Shown: positions 43,386 to 52,292 of the stretch, piece by piece
How the letters are laid out: the number at the start of each line of letters is the position of its first letter
Position numbering within the stretch: position 1 is the stretch's first letter
Assembly (NCBI RefSeq): GCF_008693065.1
Contig: NZ_VXKH01000008.1
Span: forward strand, 1 to 52,623
Source: Corynebacterium tuscaniense
GTDB taxonomy: Bacteria > Actinomycetota > Actinomycetes > Mycobacteriales > Mycobacteriaceae
Reading direction: 5' to 3'
DNA length: 52,623 nt
The notes under the pieces: generated by a model
Told to the model about the DNA's origin: nothing
Databases searched by the model: none
What the model saw: only the letters and a program-made list of their open reading frames with translations
Program-made: the position numbers and the translations under genes

Positions 43386-43560
43386 AGCTCCAGAATAGCC
43401 CCCAGTCTTTTCATCGATGACATGCAATTCGACGTTGAAAGGGAGTTTTGGCGGATCGAACCTGCACACCTTCGCCGTTTATTGCAGTGGACCTGAATGC
43501 GGAGTAGTGTTTTTCCGAACGCCTTTTAAGGCATTTCTCAGATCCTTTGGAGTTATTTGT

Positions 43561-45156
43561 ATGAAGACATCACACCGGGTGAGCCCTCAGTGGTTGCTTG
43601 TCGCCATGGTCACGATTCTGGCGCTGGTTGCCAGCGTCCTCGTAGCAACGCCGCGGGCTGTTGCTGATCCAGGGCCGGTCCCAGCCGGCCACCCCATCGC
43701 AGAAAATCCGCCGCTTCCTGAGCGTTGCGGTGGCTTGAGTATGGCTCTTGTGTTTGACGTTTCGGGTTCCATTGGCCAGCGAGGCCTGGCTGACTCGAAG
43801 AACGCGGCCAAGGCTGTTGTTGAGGCGCTGAAGGATACTGACATCACGATCGGTATGTACAGCTTTGCTAGGCATGCTCCGGCGAAGGGGCAGCAGAACC
43901 TGGACAAAACCCCGGCTTCTGAGCAGGAGAAGCTGAACGCTCATATTGATAAGTTGGCCATCCCAAGTGGAAGGGACAACTACACCAACTGGCAGCAGGC
44001 TCTGACACAAGTTGAGGGTATGGGCTACGACGTTGTGTACTTGATCACGGATGGTCAGCCGAATACCTATGGTGACGACGACGGTACGGTTGAGGGCCAA
44101 CCACCACTGTTGAGTGTCCAGAATGCAGTGAAGGCTGCTAATGATCTCAAGCAGGCAGGCACTCGTGTTGTGCCACTGGCCGTTGGTGGTGGTGTTCAGC
44201 CGGGTACTGAAGCGGCAACGTACCTGGGGTACATCTCAGGCGAGGATGATTGGATCCCTGTTGCTCAGTACGCCGAGTTGTCCGAGGCACTCGTCGAGCA
44301 GACCACGAAGGGCTGCCAGGGCGAAATCAACATTCAGAAGAACTTTGTGAATAAGCGTGGCAAGGTTGTTGAGCCCACTGCGCCGGCCACGAAGTCTGGG
44401 TGGAAGTTCTCCATCGCAGACACGAAGGCGAATGACGCGGATAAGAAGATCGTGGCACTCGATGAGGAAGACGTGGTCACCGATGAGAAGGGTGCAGCGA
44501 CCCTGCGTTACCGCACGTCGAAGCCGGACACTGAAGGCACTGTGACGGTGGCTGAGGCAGACGGTGAACCGAAGAATGTTAAGTGCACCGATTCCAACGG
44601 CACTGATGTTGATGTGAAGCTGGAGGGCAATAAGTTCACTGTTCCGGCGAAGACCGGTTCGGAGCTGTCCTGCACCGTGTCCAACCTGGATGAAAACGCT
44701 CCTGGTTCTTCGGGTGGCGGTTCGAGTGATGATCCGATTACGGATCGTTGTTTGCCGGCTGTTGGTGGTGTTCTTGGTGCGTTGATTCTGGCGCTCCCGT
44801 TGATTGCGCTGGGTAATGCGAAGGCGCCGGGCATCATGGCTTTGCAGGAGAGCATTGGTAAGCAGATTCGGGAGGCGAACTCCAGGATTCAGCAGGGTAC
44901 GGGTATTTACAACGAGGATTCTTCGCGGTTTGCTGCGCAGATCGATGATCAGCTGAAGGCTCTTGCTTACAACAACCAGGATGCTCTGAAGGTGTTGGGT
45001 AGTTTGGCTGCTCTTGCTGGTGCGGCTGGTTTGCTGTGGGCGTTCTGCGCCCCGGGTTCTGGTAGTTCTGGTAATAAGATCACGGTTGGTGAGGCTTTCG
45101 AGAACTTGGGTAGCTCGGAGAAGCCTTCCGAGGATACTGAGTCGGAAGGCAACTAG
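43561..45156 (+). CDS. secreted/membrane VWA domain surface protein
   Basis: A 531-residue exported protein. Signal peptide about 1-35 (ending AVADPGPV). A von Willebrand factor A domain runs about 55-260 with the metal-ion-dependent adhesion site FDVSGSIG (Asp66, Ser68, Ser70). An Ig-like beta domain (about 270-375) contains ATLRYRTSKPDTEG and a CT..C pair. A Gly/Ser linker is followed by two hydrophobic segments separated by about 60 residues (LGALILALPLIALG and VLGSLAALAGAAGLLWAF). No LPXTG sortase motif is seen, so it is membrane anchored rather than sortase-linked. A role in adhesion or wall organisation is inferred. ATG 43561 with a GGAG ribosome site fits the signal peptide; upstream open codons are rejected. 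Confidence 0.85.
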   Translation: MKTSHRVSPQWLLVAMVTILALVASVLVATPRAVADPGPVPAGHPIAENPPLPERCGGLSMALVFDVSGSIGQRGLADSKNAAKAVVEALKDTDITIGMYSFARHAPAKGQQNLDKTPASEQEKLNAHIDKLAIPSGRDNYTNWQQALTQVEGMGYDVVYLITDGQPNTYGDDDGTVEGQPPLLSVQNAVKAANDLKQAGTRVVPLAVGGGVQPGTEAATYLGYISGEDDWIPVAQYAELSEALVEQTTKGCQGEINIQKNFVNKRGKVVEPTAPATKSGWKFSIADTKANDADKKIVALDEEDVVTDEKGAATLRYRTSKPDTEGTVTVAEADGEPKNVKCTDSNGTDVDVKLEGNKFTVPAKTGSELSCTVSNLDENAPGSSGGGSSDDPITDRCLPAVGGVLGALILALPLIALGNAKAPGIMALQESIGKQIREANSRIQQGTGIYNEDSSRFAAQIDDQLKALAYNNQDALKVLGSLAALAGAAGLLWAFCAPGSGSSGNKITVGEAFENLGSSEKPSEDTESEGN

Positions 45157-45224
45157 GCCACCAACGAGAAACAGGTTGCTACAGCGGAGGCGTAGTGCTC
45201 TTCGCTCCTGTTGAAAACGAATAG

Positions 45225-45274
45225 TTCATGCTCGGTGGGCAGCGTTATTGCTGCCGGCCGAGCATGAATCCTTT
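45225..45274. terminator. shared terminator between the VWA gene and the convergent membrane-protein gene
   Basis: TTCATGCTCGG (45225-45235) pairs with CCGAGCATGAA (45258-45268), enclosing a second stem GGCAGC/GCTGCC (45238-45255), and is followed by TCCTTTT. It overlaps the last codons of the minus-strand gene at 45245, so that gene's stop lies inside the stem. Confidence 0.7.
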
Positions 45275-46246
45275 TCCGGCATAGGCAATGAGATAAATCA
45301 CCCAACCGATGACGGTGATAAGGGCGAAAGAGACAATGCGGTAGATCAGGGTGGTGGCGGTGGCGTCGACCAGCGTGAGGCCGGTTGCCACCAGCGATGC
45401 GGTGGCAACGGGCTCGACGGTGCCAATGCCTCCGGGGGTGATCTGGGCGGCACCAGCTAATTTGGTCATGATGAAGGCCAGGGTCACTCCTTGGATTGTG
45501 GTTGCGTCCAGGCTGGGGTGGAAGCCGGGGAGGGAGCCGGTGACGGCGGCGACGCAGAAGTAGAGGGTGGCTACGTCGATAAGCTGATTGAGCAGTGAGA
45601 AGACTGTGGCGGCGATGAATCCGCGGGGTGACACGCGGATATCACCAAGTTGGGTGATTACGGGCAGGACGCGTTCACGCACGCGCGTGGGTAGATAGCG
45701 GGCCCAGCGTGCAAGCACGTTGGGGTTGTACACGGCCCAGAACAGGCCGGCGATGGCGGCGGTGGCCACGGCGAGGGAGCCGGCGAGCGCCCACATGGAT
45801 AAGTTCGCGCCGAGGAAGATGGCGGCGACGATGCCAATGACTACCATCCACACGGTGGAAAGTGCGCCGGAGATGACAAAGAACCACCCGCACAGGCCAG
45901 CGGAAGCGCCCCAGGAGCGGTGGATGCGGTAGGTCAACCACGCTGAGAGGGCGGGGCCACCGGGGATGGTGGTGGACCAGGCGTTGCTGGCCAGGGTGAC
46001 GGCGGTGCAATTCCCCATGTTCGCGTTCACGTCTTTGGAGGCGAGGAGGATGCGCATCACGGCGGCCATGGACACGATGGCCAGCACCGAGAAGAAAATC
46101 GCTGCCGCCACGTACTTGGGGGAGGCCTGGCCGAGTGCTGCGAAGGCCTGCCCGAGGAATGGCAGCTGGTCACGGAAGACCAGTGCCACAATAATGAGGA
46201 CCGCGATGGGGGCCAGCCACCGCGCCCAGGAGCGAAGATCAGTCAT
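45245..46246 (-). CDS. lysylphosphatidylglycerol synthase transmembrane-domain (UPF0104-type) protein
   Basis: A 333-residue membrane protein with about eight membrane segments, no soluble aminoacyl-transfer domain. The motifs ALSAWLTYRIHRSWG, GVTLAFIMTKLAGAAQITPGGIGTVEPVATASLVATG and TLIYRIVSF are typical of the flippase-type membrane domain shared with MprF (LPG synthase TM region). It is translated on the same strand as the MmpL gene and overlaps its 3' end by 8 bases, so they form one operon. The pairing with an MmpL lipid transporter suggests it moves a lipid or glycolipid in the same pathway (inference). Confidence 0.85.
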   Translation of the reverse strand: MTDLRSWARWLAPIAVLIIVALVFRDQLPFLGQAFAALGQASPKYVAAAIFFSVLAIVSMAAVMRILLASKDVNANMGNCTAVTLASNAWSTTIPGGPALSAWLTYRIHRSWGASAGLCGWFFVISGALSTVWMVVIGIVAAIFLGANLSMWALAGSLAVATAAIAGLFWAVYNPNVLARWARYLPTRVRERVLPVITQLGDIRVSPRGFIAATVFSLLNQLIDVATLYFCVAAVTGSLPGFHPSLDATTIQGVTLAFIMTKLAGAAQITPGGIGTVEPVATASLVATGLTLVDATATTLIYRIVSFALITVIGWVIYLIAYAGKGFMLGRQQ

Positions 46247-48506
46247 TCAGTCGGCGCATGAGTTCATCGAAGGGAATGAGGTCACGGTTCTGTTCCACGC
46301 TCACACCACTGCGGGCGTGCTGCGCGGCCAGGACGGTGGCGCCGATGGGGATCTCACCGGCGCGGGGGTGGGCGGGTTCGGAGTGGCTGGCGGCGCTGGT
46401 AGAGCTGCCTTCTCCGAAGCTCTCGTAGGCGCGCTTGACCCAGCGTGGGGCCCACCAGTTGTCTTCGCGCAGTTCGCGCATGACTGCGGGTACGAGCAGC
46501 AGGCGGATGAGTGTGGCGTCGAGTGCGAGGGAGAAGATGAGGCCGAAGGAGATGTACTTCATCATCACAATCTCACTCATCGCAAACGCGCCCGCGACCA
46601 CGATCATGATGAGGGCGGCCGCTGTAATAATCCCGCCAGTGTGCGCAGTGCCGTATTTGATTGCATTGCTTGTCGACGCACCCTTGTGCCGCGCCTCCAC
46701 CATCCGGGAGACCAAGAACACTTCATAGTCCGTGGACAGGCCGTAGAGAATCGCAATGATGAGCACCAGCACTGGACTCATCAGCGGGCCTGGTGTGAAG
46801 CCGAACATGCCGGAGCCGACGCCGTCCACGAAGACGAGGGTGAGGAAGCCGAGCGTGGCGCCGATACCTAGGACGTTCATGATCACGGCCTTGACAGGCA
46901 AAATCATCGAACCGAAGAGCACAGCCATGAGCAGGAATGTCGCCACAACCATGTACACCGCCATCCACGGCAGGCGGCCCAGCAGCGCTTCGATGGATTC
47001 GACTTCCATGGCCGGTGTGCCGGCGATGTAGAGGTCCACGCCTTCTGGTGCTTCGATGGCGCGCAGTTGGTCGATGACTTCCTTACCGCCGTTGCGGTCC
47101 GCCAGCGTGCCGGAGAGCACGGTCGTACCGTCCTTGGTGGCCTGCGAGGGCTCCATGGGGGAGGCGAGGCCGGTGACCTGGCGTGTTTGCAAAACTACGT
47201 CCACGAGCTGTTGATTGTCGGCGCCGGTAATTACCAACTTCACCGGGTCCGTGCGGAAAGCAGGGAAGGTCTCATTGAAATCGTCCTGTGCCTGGCGGAC
47301 AGTATTGGTGGGTGGCAGGTACGACTCGTTGATGCCGCCGAAGGTGATGCCCACGATGGGGATGGTCAGCGCCAACAGCGCGCCGGTCACCCCCACGATG
47401 ACGCCCTTGGAGTGTCGCATGGCCCACGCCGGGATCCGGAACCAAATCGTGTCCTCAATCCGCTTGGCTGTGCGGCTGGTGTGGCGGACGGACCACTTAT
47501 CGATGTTGCGCCCCAACATCCCAAACAACGCTGGTAGTACCGCCACCGAGATCACAGCGGCGAAAAGCACCGCGCTGATCGCGCCGTACGCCACTGATTT
47601 CAGGAAAGCCTGCGGGAACATGAGCAGCCCGGACAAAGCTACGCCGATCAAGAGTGCAGAGAAAAAGACTGTCTTGCCCGCCGTGGTGGTAGTTTCCGCC
47701 ACGGCATCTTCGACTGTTCTGCCCTTATCCAGCTCCTCCCGGAAACGGGAGACCATGAACAGGCCATAGTCGATGGCCAGGCCCAGCCCCAGCAGCGTGA
47801 TGATGGACTGGGAGAACACGTTGACCTGATGGAACTTCGCCAGAATCGCCAGGATGGACAGCGACCCGATGATGGAAAGCACACCCACGATCAGTGGCAT
47901 CGCTGCCGCGATGACACCGCCGAAAACAAATAGCAAGATCACAGCCACAAAAACAAGGCCAATTTTTTCCGCGCGGGCAATGTCATCCGCCATGCCACGG
48001 TCCAATGCGTCAGCCACAGCGGTGGCGCCGGCGATTTGCACCTCCGCGCCGGGGATCTCAATGGCTTCGAGTTCTTCCTGCAGCTCCCGGAAATCCTTCA
48101 ACGTTTGCTCGCCATCACCGGCCAGGCCGATCGCAGCAAAAGCCTTCGTTTTATCCGGGGAGATCAGCTGCGGGTTCGGGGTAGAAAAGTAGCTGGTCAG
48201 TTGGGCAACTTCGGGGCGATCTTTGAGTTTGGAGATCTGCCTGTCGGCGGAAGCCATCACCTCTGGGTCCGTAACATTGCCACTGACCAACAGGATCACG
48301 TCGCCGGCGTTGTCGCGGCCAAACGTGTCCTCCTCAATCACCGCAGCGGTGGTGGAATCCGCCCGCGGATCCTCCCAACCTTCCTGGGACAGGCGCTCAC
48401 CGAGTTTGGAGCCCCAGAGCACCTGCATGAGGATGATCAGGGCAATGATCACCACAGGAATGATCTTGCGGTGCCGGTAGGCGGCATGGCCCCACCTATA
48501 GAACAT
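46239..48506 (-). CDS. MMPL family RND transporter (trehalose-mycolate exporter-like)
   Basis: A 755-residue RND-type transporter with one membrane segment at the start, a long extracytoplasmic loop (about 40-180), a bundle of five or so segments, a second loop (about 380-520) and another bundle. GLGLAIDYGLFMVSRFREEL in the first bundle and LIIAILYGLSTDYEVFLVSRM with DATLIRLLLVPAVM in the second are family signatures containing the proton-relay Asp-Tyr pairs. In Corynebacteriales MmpL3/CmpL1 proteins export trehalose monomycolate, which the two mycoloyltransferases here would use; synteny near accD/trmB/pck supports that role. The upstream NYN gene and downstream UPF0104 gene are co-directional, gaps 7 and -8 bases. 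Confidence 0.9.
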   Translation of the reverse strand: MFYRWGHAAYRHRKIIPVVIIALIILMQVLWGSKLGERLSQEGWEDPRADSTTAAVIEEDTFGRDNAGDVILLVSGNVTDPEVMASADRQISKLKDRPEVAQLTSYFSTPNPQLISPDKTKAFAAIGLAGDGEQTLKDFRELQEELEAIEIPGAEVQIAGATAVADALDRGMADDIARAEKIGLVFVAVILLFVFGGVIAAAMPLIVGVLSIIGSLSILAILAKFHQVNVFSQSIITLLGLGLAIDYGLFMVSRFREELDKGRTVEDAVAETTTTAGKTVFFSALLIGVALSGLLMFPQAFLKSVAYGAISAVLFAAVISVAVLPALFGMLGRNIDKWSVRHTSRTAKRIEDTIWFRIPAWAMRHSKGVIVGVTGALLALTIPIVGITFGGINESYLPPTNTVRQAQDDFNETFPAFRTDPVKLVITGADNQQLVDVVLQTRQVTGLASPMEPSQATKDGTTVLSGTLADRNGGKEVIDQLRAIEAPEGVDLYIAGTPAMEVESIEALLGRLPWMAVYMVVATFLLMAVLFGSMILPVKAVIMNVLGIGATLGFLTLVFVDGVGSGMFGFTPGPLMSPVLVLIIAILYGLSTDYEVFLVSRMVEARHKGASTSNAIKYGTAHTGGIITAAALIMIVVAGAFAMSEIVMMKYISFGLIFSLALDATLIRLLLVPAVMRELREDNWWAPRWVKRAYESFGEGSSTSAASHSEPAHPRAGEIPIGATVLAAQHARSGVSVEQNRDLIPFDELMRRLND

Positions 48507-48513
48507 GCGTCTC

Positions 48514-49170
48514 CTAGTTTTTGATCAATGCGCTCAGCGGGCGGAACGGCTGCAGCCACGCACCGCCGTCCGGCAGTTGGTCCAGGTTGACGCGCGGTAG
48601 CGGTTCGCGGAATACACCAGGGATGTCCTCTAAGTCTACGAATGTGATGTCCGGTGAGGTGACTGCCCAACTGGCGTGTTCGTGAAAACCTATGGCGGTG
48701 ACGGGGATGCCATCATGCGCGAGCTCCGTGAGTAAGTCCTGGAAGTTCTGGCCATCGGCGGAAGCAACCACGACCCCGCGCAGCACGCCCTCATCTCGGC
48801 GGCGGTTGATGTGGGCAACCATGTCCGCATCCACATCAGATTCATCATCCGCCTTCGGCTTAGCAAAAACGGCGAAACCAACGTTGCGCAGCGCCTCCAC
48901 CCAGGGCCGCACCACATCAGCGGAACCGAGGGTGACATTGGTAAACACGGTTGCTTCCGGCTCTACCTCACCCGGCATGTCCAGGGCGCGGTGCACAAGC
49001 CAGCGGCCAATAGCATCAAAGCGCGGCCGGTACGCGGCGGTGGGACGGCCACCCAGAATGGCGCCTAAGCCCATGTCCAGGTTGGGTGCATCCCACACCA
49101 GCAGCAGACTATCCGGGCCCGCATCCGCGCCGGGGGAGTAGGAATGGATCAGGCTATGTACATCTGTCAT
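48514..49170 (-). CDS. NYN domain-containing putative nuclease
   Basis: A 218-residue soluble protein. [12 protein letters not shown] (about residues 26-37) is the opening motif of NYN/PIN-like RNases with the first acidic residue, followed by several acidic patches (FVDLEDIPG) near the C-terminus and the central [16 protein letters not shown], where Asp-Gln-Asn replaces the more common SxDxDF. The fold is linked to RNA cleavage in other families, but catalysis here is not shown. It is encoded in the trmB-NYN-MmpL row, its start overlapping the trmB stop by 4 bases, an order kept in many corynebacteria, which argues for a conserved role rather than a mobile one. Confidence 0.8.
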   Translation of the reverse strand: MTDVHSLIHSYSPGADAGPDSLLLVWDAPNLDMGLGAILGGRPTAAYRPRFDAIGRWLVHRALDMPGEVEPEATVFTNVTLGSADVVRPWVEALRNVGFAVFAKPKADDESDVDADMVAHINRRRDEGVLRGVVVASADGQNFQDLLTELAHDGIPVTAIGFHEHASWAVTSPDITFVDLEDIPGVFREPLPRVNLDQLPDGGAWLQPFRPLSALIKN

Positions 49171-49931
49171 TTTTTCACCCAGAGATATTCAGAAATCACG
49201 TGCTGTTTATCCAGGCCTTTGCCTTCAAACTTGGTGATCACCTGGCGGTCTGTCAGGATGGGGGCATTCTCCCACGGCCAGCCCTTATATTCCAGCATCG
49301 GCTCGACCTCAACTAGCTCATTGATCCACTCGGCGTAGTCGGCGTGGTCCGTGGCCACGTGCAATACGCCACCTGGCTTCAGGCGCGTGGCAATGAGGTT
49401 GAGCGTTCCCGACTGGATGATCCGCCGCTTGTGGTGCCGGGCCTTCGGCCACGGATCGGGGAAGAAAATGCGCACGCCATCAAGGGATTCTGGTGGGAAC
49501 ATGCGAGCGAGCACCTCCACTCCGTCGCCTCGCACCATGCGGATGTTTTCAATCCCGCCGCGCACAACGGAACCCAGCAACTTGGCCAGCCCCGGCTTGT
49601 ACAACTCCACGGCGATCACATTCGTGTCTTTTTCCAACGGCGCCATCGCAGCGGTGGACGTGCCTGTGCCTGAGCCAATCTCCACGATGGTTTTATGCCC
49701 GCTGCGTCCAAACCACTCATCAACATCAATGGTCTGATCCTCATCAGAGTGGGTGAGGATGCGGCCGAGGCGGGGCCACCATTCGTCGAAAAGCTGCTCC
49801 TGATTAGGCGTGAGCGTGCCACGACGAAAAGTGACGGAACCCAGGCGGGGGTAATCCAGGCCCGTGTCAAACTCAGTCTGCGGGGGGCGACCGTGCGGGA
49901 GTTCACCAAGAGAATCATTCACGCACGCCAT
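49167..49931 (-). CDS. trmB: tRNA (guanosine(46)-N7)-methyltransferase
   Basis: A 254-residue SAM-dependent methyltransferase that adds m7G at tRNA position 46. SAM site [16 protein letters not shown], catalytic-region signature [18 protein letters not shown] and [13 protein letters not shown] are all present. The frame is open to 49988, but a consensus TATAAT lies immediately upstream on the minus strand (49991-49996) and would start transcription after that first codon, so a later ATG at 49931 (M-A-C-V-N-D-S-L) is preferred; 49961 is an alternative. NYN and MmpL genes follow on the same strand. Confidence 0.93.
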   Translation of the reverse strand: MACVNDSLGELPHGRPPQTEFDTGLDYPRLGSVTFRRGTLTPNQEQLFDEWWPRLGRILTHSDEDQTIDVDEWFGRSGHKTIVEIGSGTGTSTAAMAPLEKDTNVIAVELYKPGLAKLLGSVVRGGIENIRMVRGDGVEVLARMFPPESLDGVRIFFPDPWPKARHHKRRIIQSGTLNLIATRLKPGGVLHVATDHADYAEWINELVEVEPMLEYKGWPWENAPILTDRQVITKFEGKGLDKQHVISEYLWVKK

Positions 49932-50230
49932 TGTCGCAGCTTTTCGGGCTGTCCCCCGCATAGGGGCAATAAAGGCAAAAACATCCACGGATTATACCCG
50001 CAGAACTCACATACCGTCCGCTTGGCAGGTATTGCGGGGATCAAGGCTGCTTATCGACGTTTTATCCCCCGCACCCACCATTCTCCAATGACCCACATTC
50101 GGGGGTAGCGATAATGTGGCATCGTCGCGCTATCGTGGAGACTTTCGAGCGACAGGCGGGTGACGGTAACACTTCGATATTCTAAAGGAGAAGAATTAAC
50201 TGGGTAGTCGCCGATTATTGAGGAGAAAGT
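49932..50230. other. divergent trmB/pckG control region
   Basis: No gene. It contains the minus-strand TATAAT for trmB, a CCACATT-N13-AATGTGG inverted repeat (50093-50119), a -10-like TATTCT (50178-50183) for pckG, and the ribosome site GAGGAGAAAG before its ATG. The inverted repeat is centred some 125 bases upstream of pckG and is a candidate regulator site. Confidence 0.5.
49991..49996 (-). promoter_or_regulatory. consensus -10 (TATAAT) of the trmB operon
   Basis: A perfect TATAAT on the minus strand. Transcription would start near 49984, inside the leftmost open codons of trmB, which supports the shorter start. The -35 is not clear. Confidence 0.6.
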
Positions 50231-52045
50231 ATGACCGCCGTAGTGAAGGGTCTTCAGGGGCAGGCCCCCACCGAAAACGAGCAGCTGATTGAGTGGATCA
50301 ATGAGGCTGTGGAGCTGTTCCAACCGGAACAGGTAGTTTTCGCTGACGGATCAGACGAAGAGTGGGAGCGTCTCGCCGCTGAACTGGTGGAAAAGGGCAC
50401 GCTGATCAAGCTCAACGAAGACAAGCGCCCGAACAGCTTCCTTGCCCGCTCCCACCCGTCTGACGTTGCCCGCGTGGAGTCTCGCACCTTCATCGCCAGC
50501 CCCACCAAGGACGGCGCAGGCCCGACCAACAACTGGGTCGAGCCGAACGAGCTCAAGGCCGAAATGACGGAGCACTTCCGCGGCGCCATGAAGGGCCGCA
50601 CCATGTACGTGGTGCCGTTCTGCATGGGCCCGATTTCCGACCCGGAACCGAAGCTCGGCGTTCAGCTGACGGACTCCCCCTACGTGGTCATGTCCATGCG
50701 CATCATGACACGTATGGGGCAGGAAGCTCTGGACAAGATTGGCAAGGACGGTGACTTTGTCCGTTGCCTCCACTCCATCGGCGCACCGCTTGAGCCCGGC
50801 CAGGAAGACGTGGCATGGCCCTGCAACGACACCAAGTACATCTCCCAGTTCCCGGAGACCAAGGAGATCTGGTCCTACGGTTCTGGCTACGGCGGCAACG
50901 CCATCCTGGCTAAGAAGTGCTACGCCCTGCGTATCGCATCCGTCATGGCCCGCGAAGAGGGCTGGATGGCTGAGCACATGCTCATCCTCAAACTCACCGA
51001 CCCGGACGGCAAGGCCTACCATATTGCGGCCGCCTTCCCGTCTGCTTGCGGTAAGACCAACCTGGCCATGATCACCCCGACAATTGAGGGCTGGACCGCT
51101 GAAGTCGTCGGTGATGACATTGCATGGCTCAAGCTGCGCGAGGACGGCTTGTACGCCGTCAACCCGGAGAACGGCTTCTTTGGCGTGGCCCCGGGCACGA
51201 ACTACGAGTCCAACCCCATTGCTATGCGCACCATGGAGCCAGGCAACACCCTATTCACCAACGTCGCGCTTACGGATGACGGCGATGTCTGGTGGGAGGG
51301 CATGGACGGCGACGTGCCGGCGCACCTCATTGACTGGCAGGGTAATGACTGGACCCCGGAGTCCAGCACCCCGGCTGCCCACCCGAACTCTCGCTACTGC
51401 GTGGCCATCTCCCAGTGCCCGACCGCTGCACCGGAGTTCGACGACTGGAAGGGCGTCAAGCTCGACGCCATCCTCTTCGGTGGCCGTCGCCCGTCCACCA
51501 TCCCGCTGGTCACCCAGGCCCGCGACTGGAACCACGGCGCCATGATTGGCTCCCTGCTCTCTTCTGGTCAGACCGCCGCTTCCCTCGAGGCAAAGGTGGG
51601 CTCCCTGCGCCACGACCCATTCGCGATGCTCCCGTTCATCGGCTACAACGTCGGCGATTACGTCCAGAACTGGATCGACCGCGGCGTCGAGGGCGGGGAC
51701 CGCATGCCATCCATCTTCCTGGTTAACTGGTTCCGCCGCGGCGAGGACGGCCGCTTCCTGTGGCCCGGCTTCGGCGACAACTCCCGCGTACTCAAGTGGG
51801 TCATCGACCGTATCGAGGGCCGCGTGGAAGCCGACGACACCGTCGCCGGTCTGGTTGCTCGCGCTGAGGACCTGGACCTCACCGGCCTGGACACCCCGCT
51901 CGAGGACGTCCGCGAAGCACTCACCGTTAACCCGGCCGAGTTCGAAGCCGAGTTCGCCGAGGGTGAGGAGTACCTCAAGAACCTGGGCGACCGCGTCCCG
52001 AAGGAAATCTTCGACGAGCTGGAGAAGTCCAAGGCGAAGATCTAA
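50231..52045 (+). CDS. pckG: phosphoenolpyruvate carboxykinase (GTP)
   Basis: A 604-residue GTP-type PEPCK that converts oxaloacetate to phosphoenolpyruvate, the first gluconeogenic step. The kinase-1a P-loop FPSACGKTN contains the catalytic Cys273 and Lys275; [22 protein letters not shown] and [11 protein letters not shown] are GTP-class motifs. Strong ribosome site and own promoter region, strong terminator behind it. Gene order trmB-pck is shared with C. glutamicum. The full length and intact motifs indicate a functional enzyme. Confidence 0.98.
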   Translation: MTAVVKGLQGQAPTENEQLIEWINEAVELFQPEQVVFADGSDEEWERLAAELVEKGTLIKLNEDKRPNSFLARSHPSDVARVESRTFIASPTKDGAGPTNNWVEPNELKAEMTEHFRGAMKGRTMYVVPFCMGPISDPEPKLGVQLTDSPYVVMSMRIMTRMGQEALDKIGKDGDFVRCLHSIGAPLEPGQEDVAWPCNDTKYISQFPETKEIWSYGSGYGGNAILAKKCYALRIASVMAREEGWMAEHMLILKLTDPDGKAYHIAAAFPSACGKTNLAMITPTIEGWTAEVVGDDIAWLKLREDGLYAVNPENGFFGVAPGTNYESNPIAMRTMEPGNTLFTNVALTDDGDVWWEGMDGDVPAHLIDWQGNDWTPESSTPAAHPNSRYCVAISQCPTAAPEFDDWKGVKLDAILFGGRRPSTIPLVTQARDWNHGAMIGSLLSSGQTAASLEAKVGSLRHDPFAMLPFIGYNVGDYVQNWIDRGVEGGDRMPSIFLVNWFRRGEDGRFLWPGFGDNSRVLKWVIDRIEGRVEADDTVAGLVARAEDLDLTGLDTPLEDVREALTVNPAEFEAEFAEGEEYLKNLGDRVPKEIFDELEKSKAKI

Positions 52046-52077
52046 CAGGCAAAACGCTTGCGCGTTGAGAAGGCCTG

Positions 52078-52110
52078 AAAGAGGGCTCGGCACGGCCGAG
52101 CCCTCTTTCT
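52078..52110. terminator. rho-independent terminator of pckG
   Basis: AAAGAGGGCTCGG pairs with CCGAGCCCTCTTT around a 5-base loop: a 13-base-pair stem with A and T tails, likely active in both directions. Confidence 0.92.
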
Positions 52111-52157
52111 ATCTAGAAACCCTTTTTCTGAGTTGATCAGGGGGTGCTATTTCATTT

Positions 52158-52185
52158 TTTAGTGTTGGTTATGCCAACCACTAAA
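52158..52185. other. isolated 11-bp hairpin with A/T tract
   Basis: TTTAGTG-TTGG (52158-52168) pairs with CCAA-C-CACTAAA (52174-52185) with one bulged C and a TTATG loop. It lies between the pckG terminator and the gene at the right edge. The T-run is before the stem on the plus strand, so it is not a standard terminator in either direction. Confidence 0.5.
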
Positions 52186-52292
52186 CTCAGGACGCTTCAA
52201 AACGGGTAGATGTGCCCCCAATCAGAGCCGTAATCAGCACAACCCCCAGAAATAGGCGAAGCTCCTTTTACCTTCCTCTGTTCCCAGACTGT

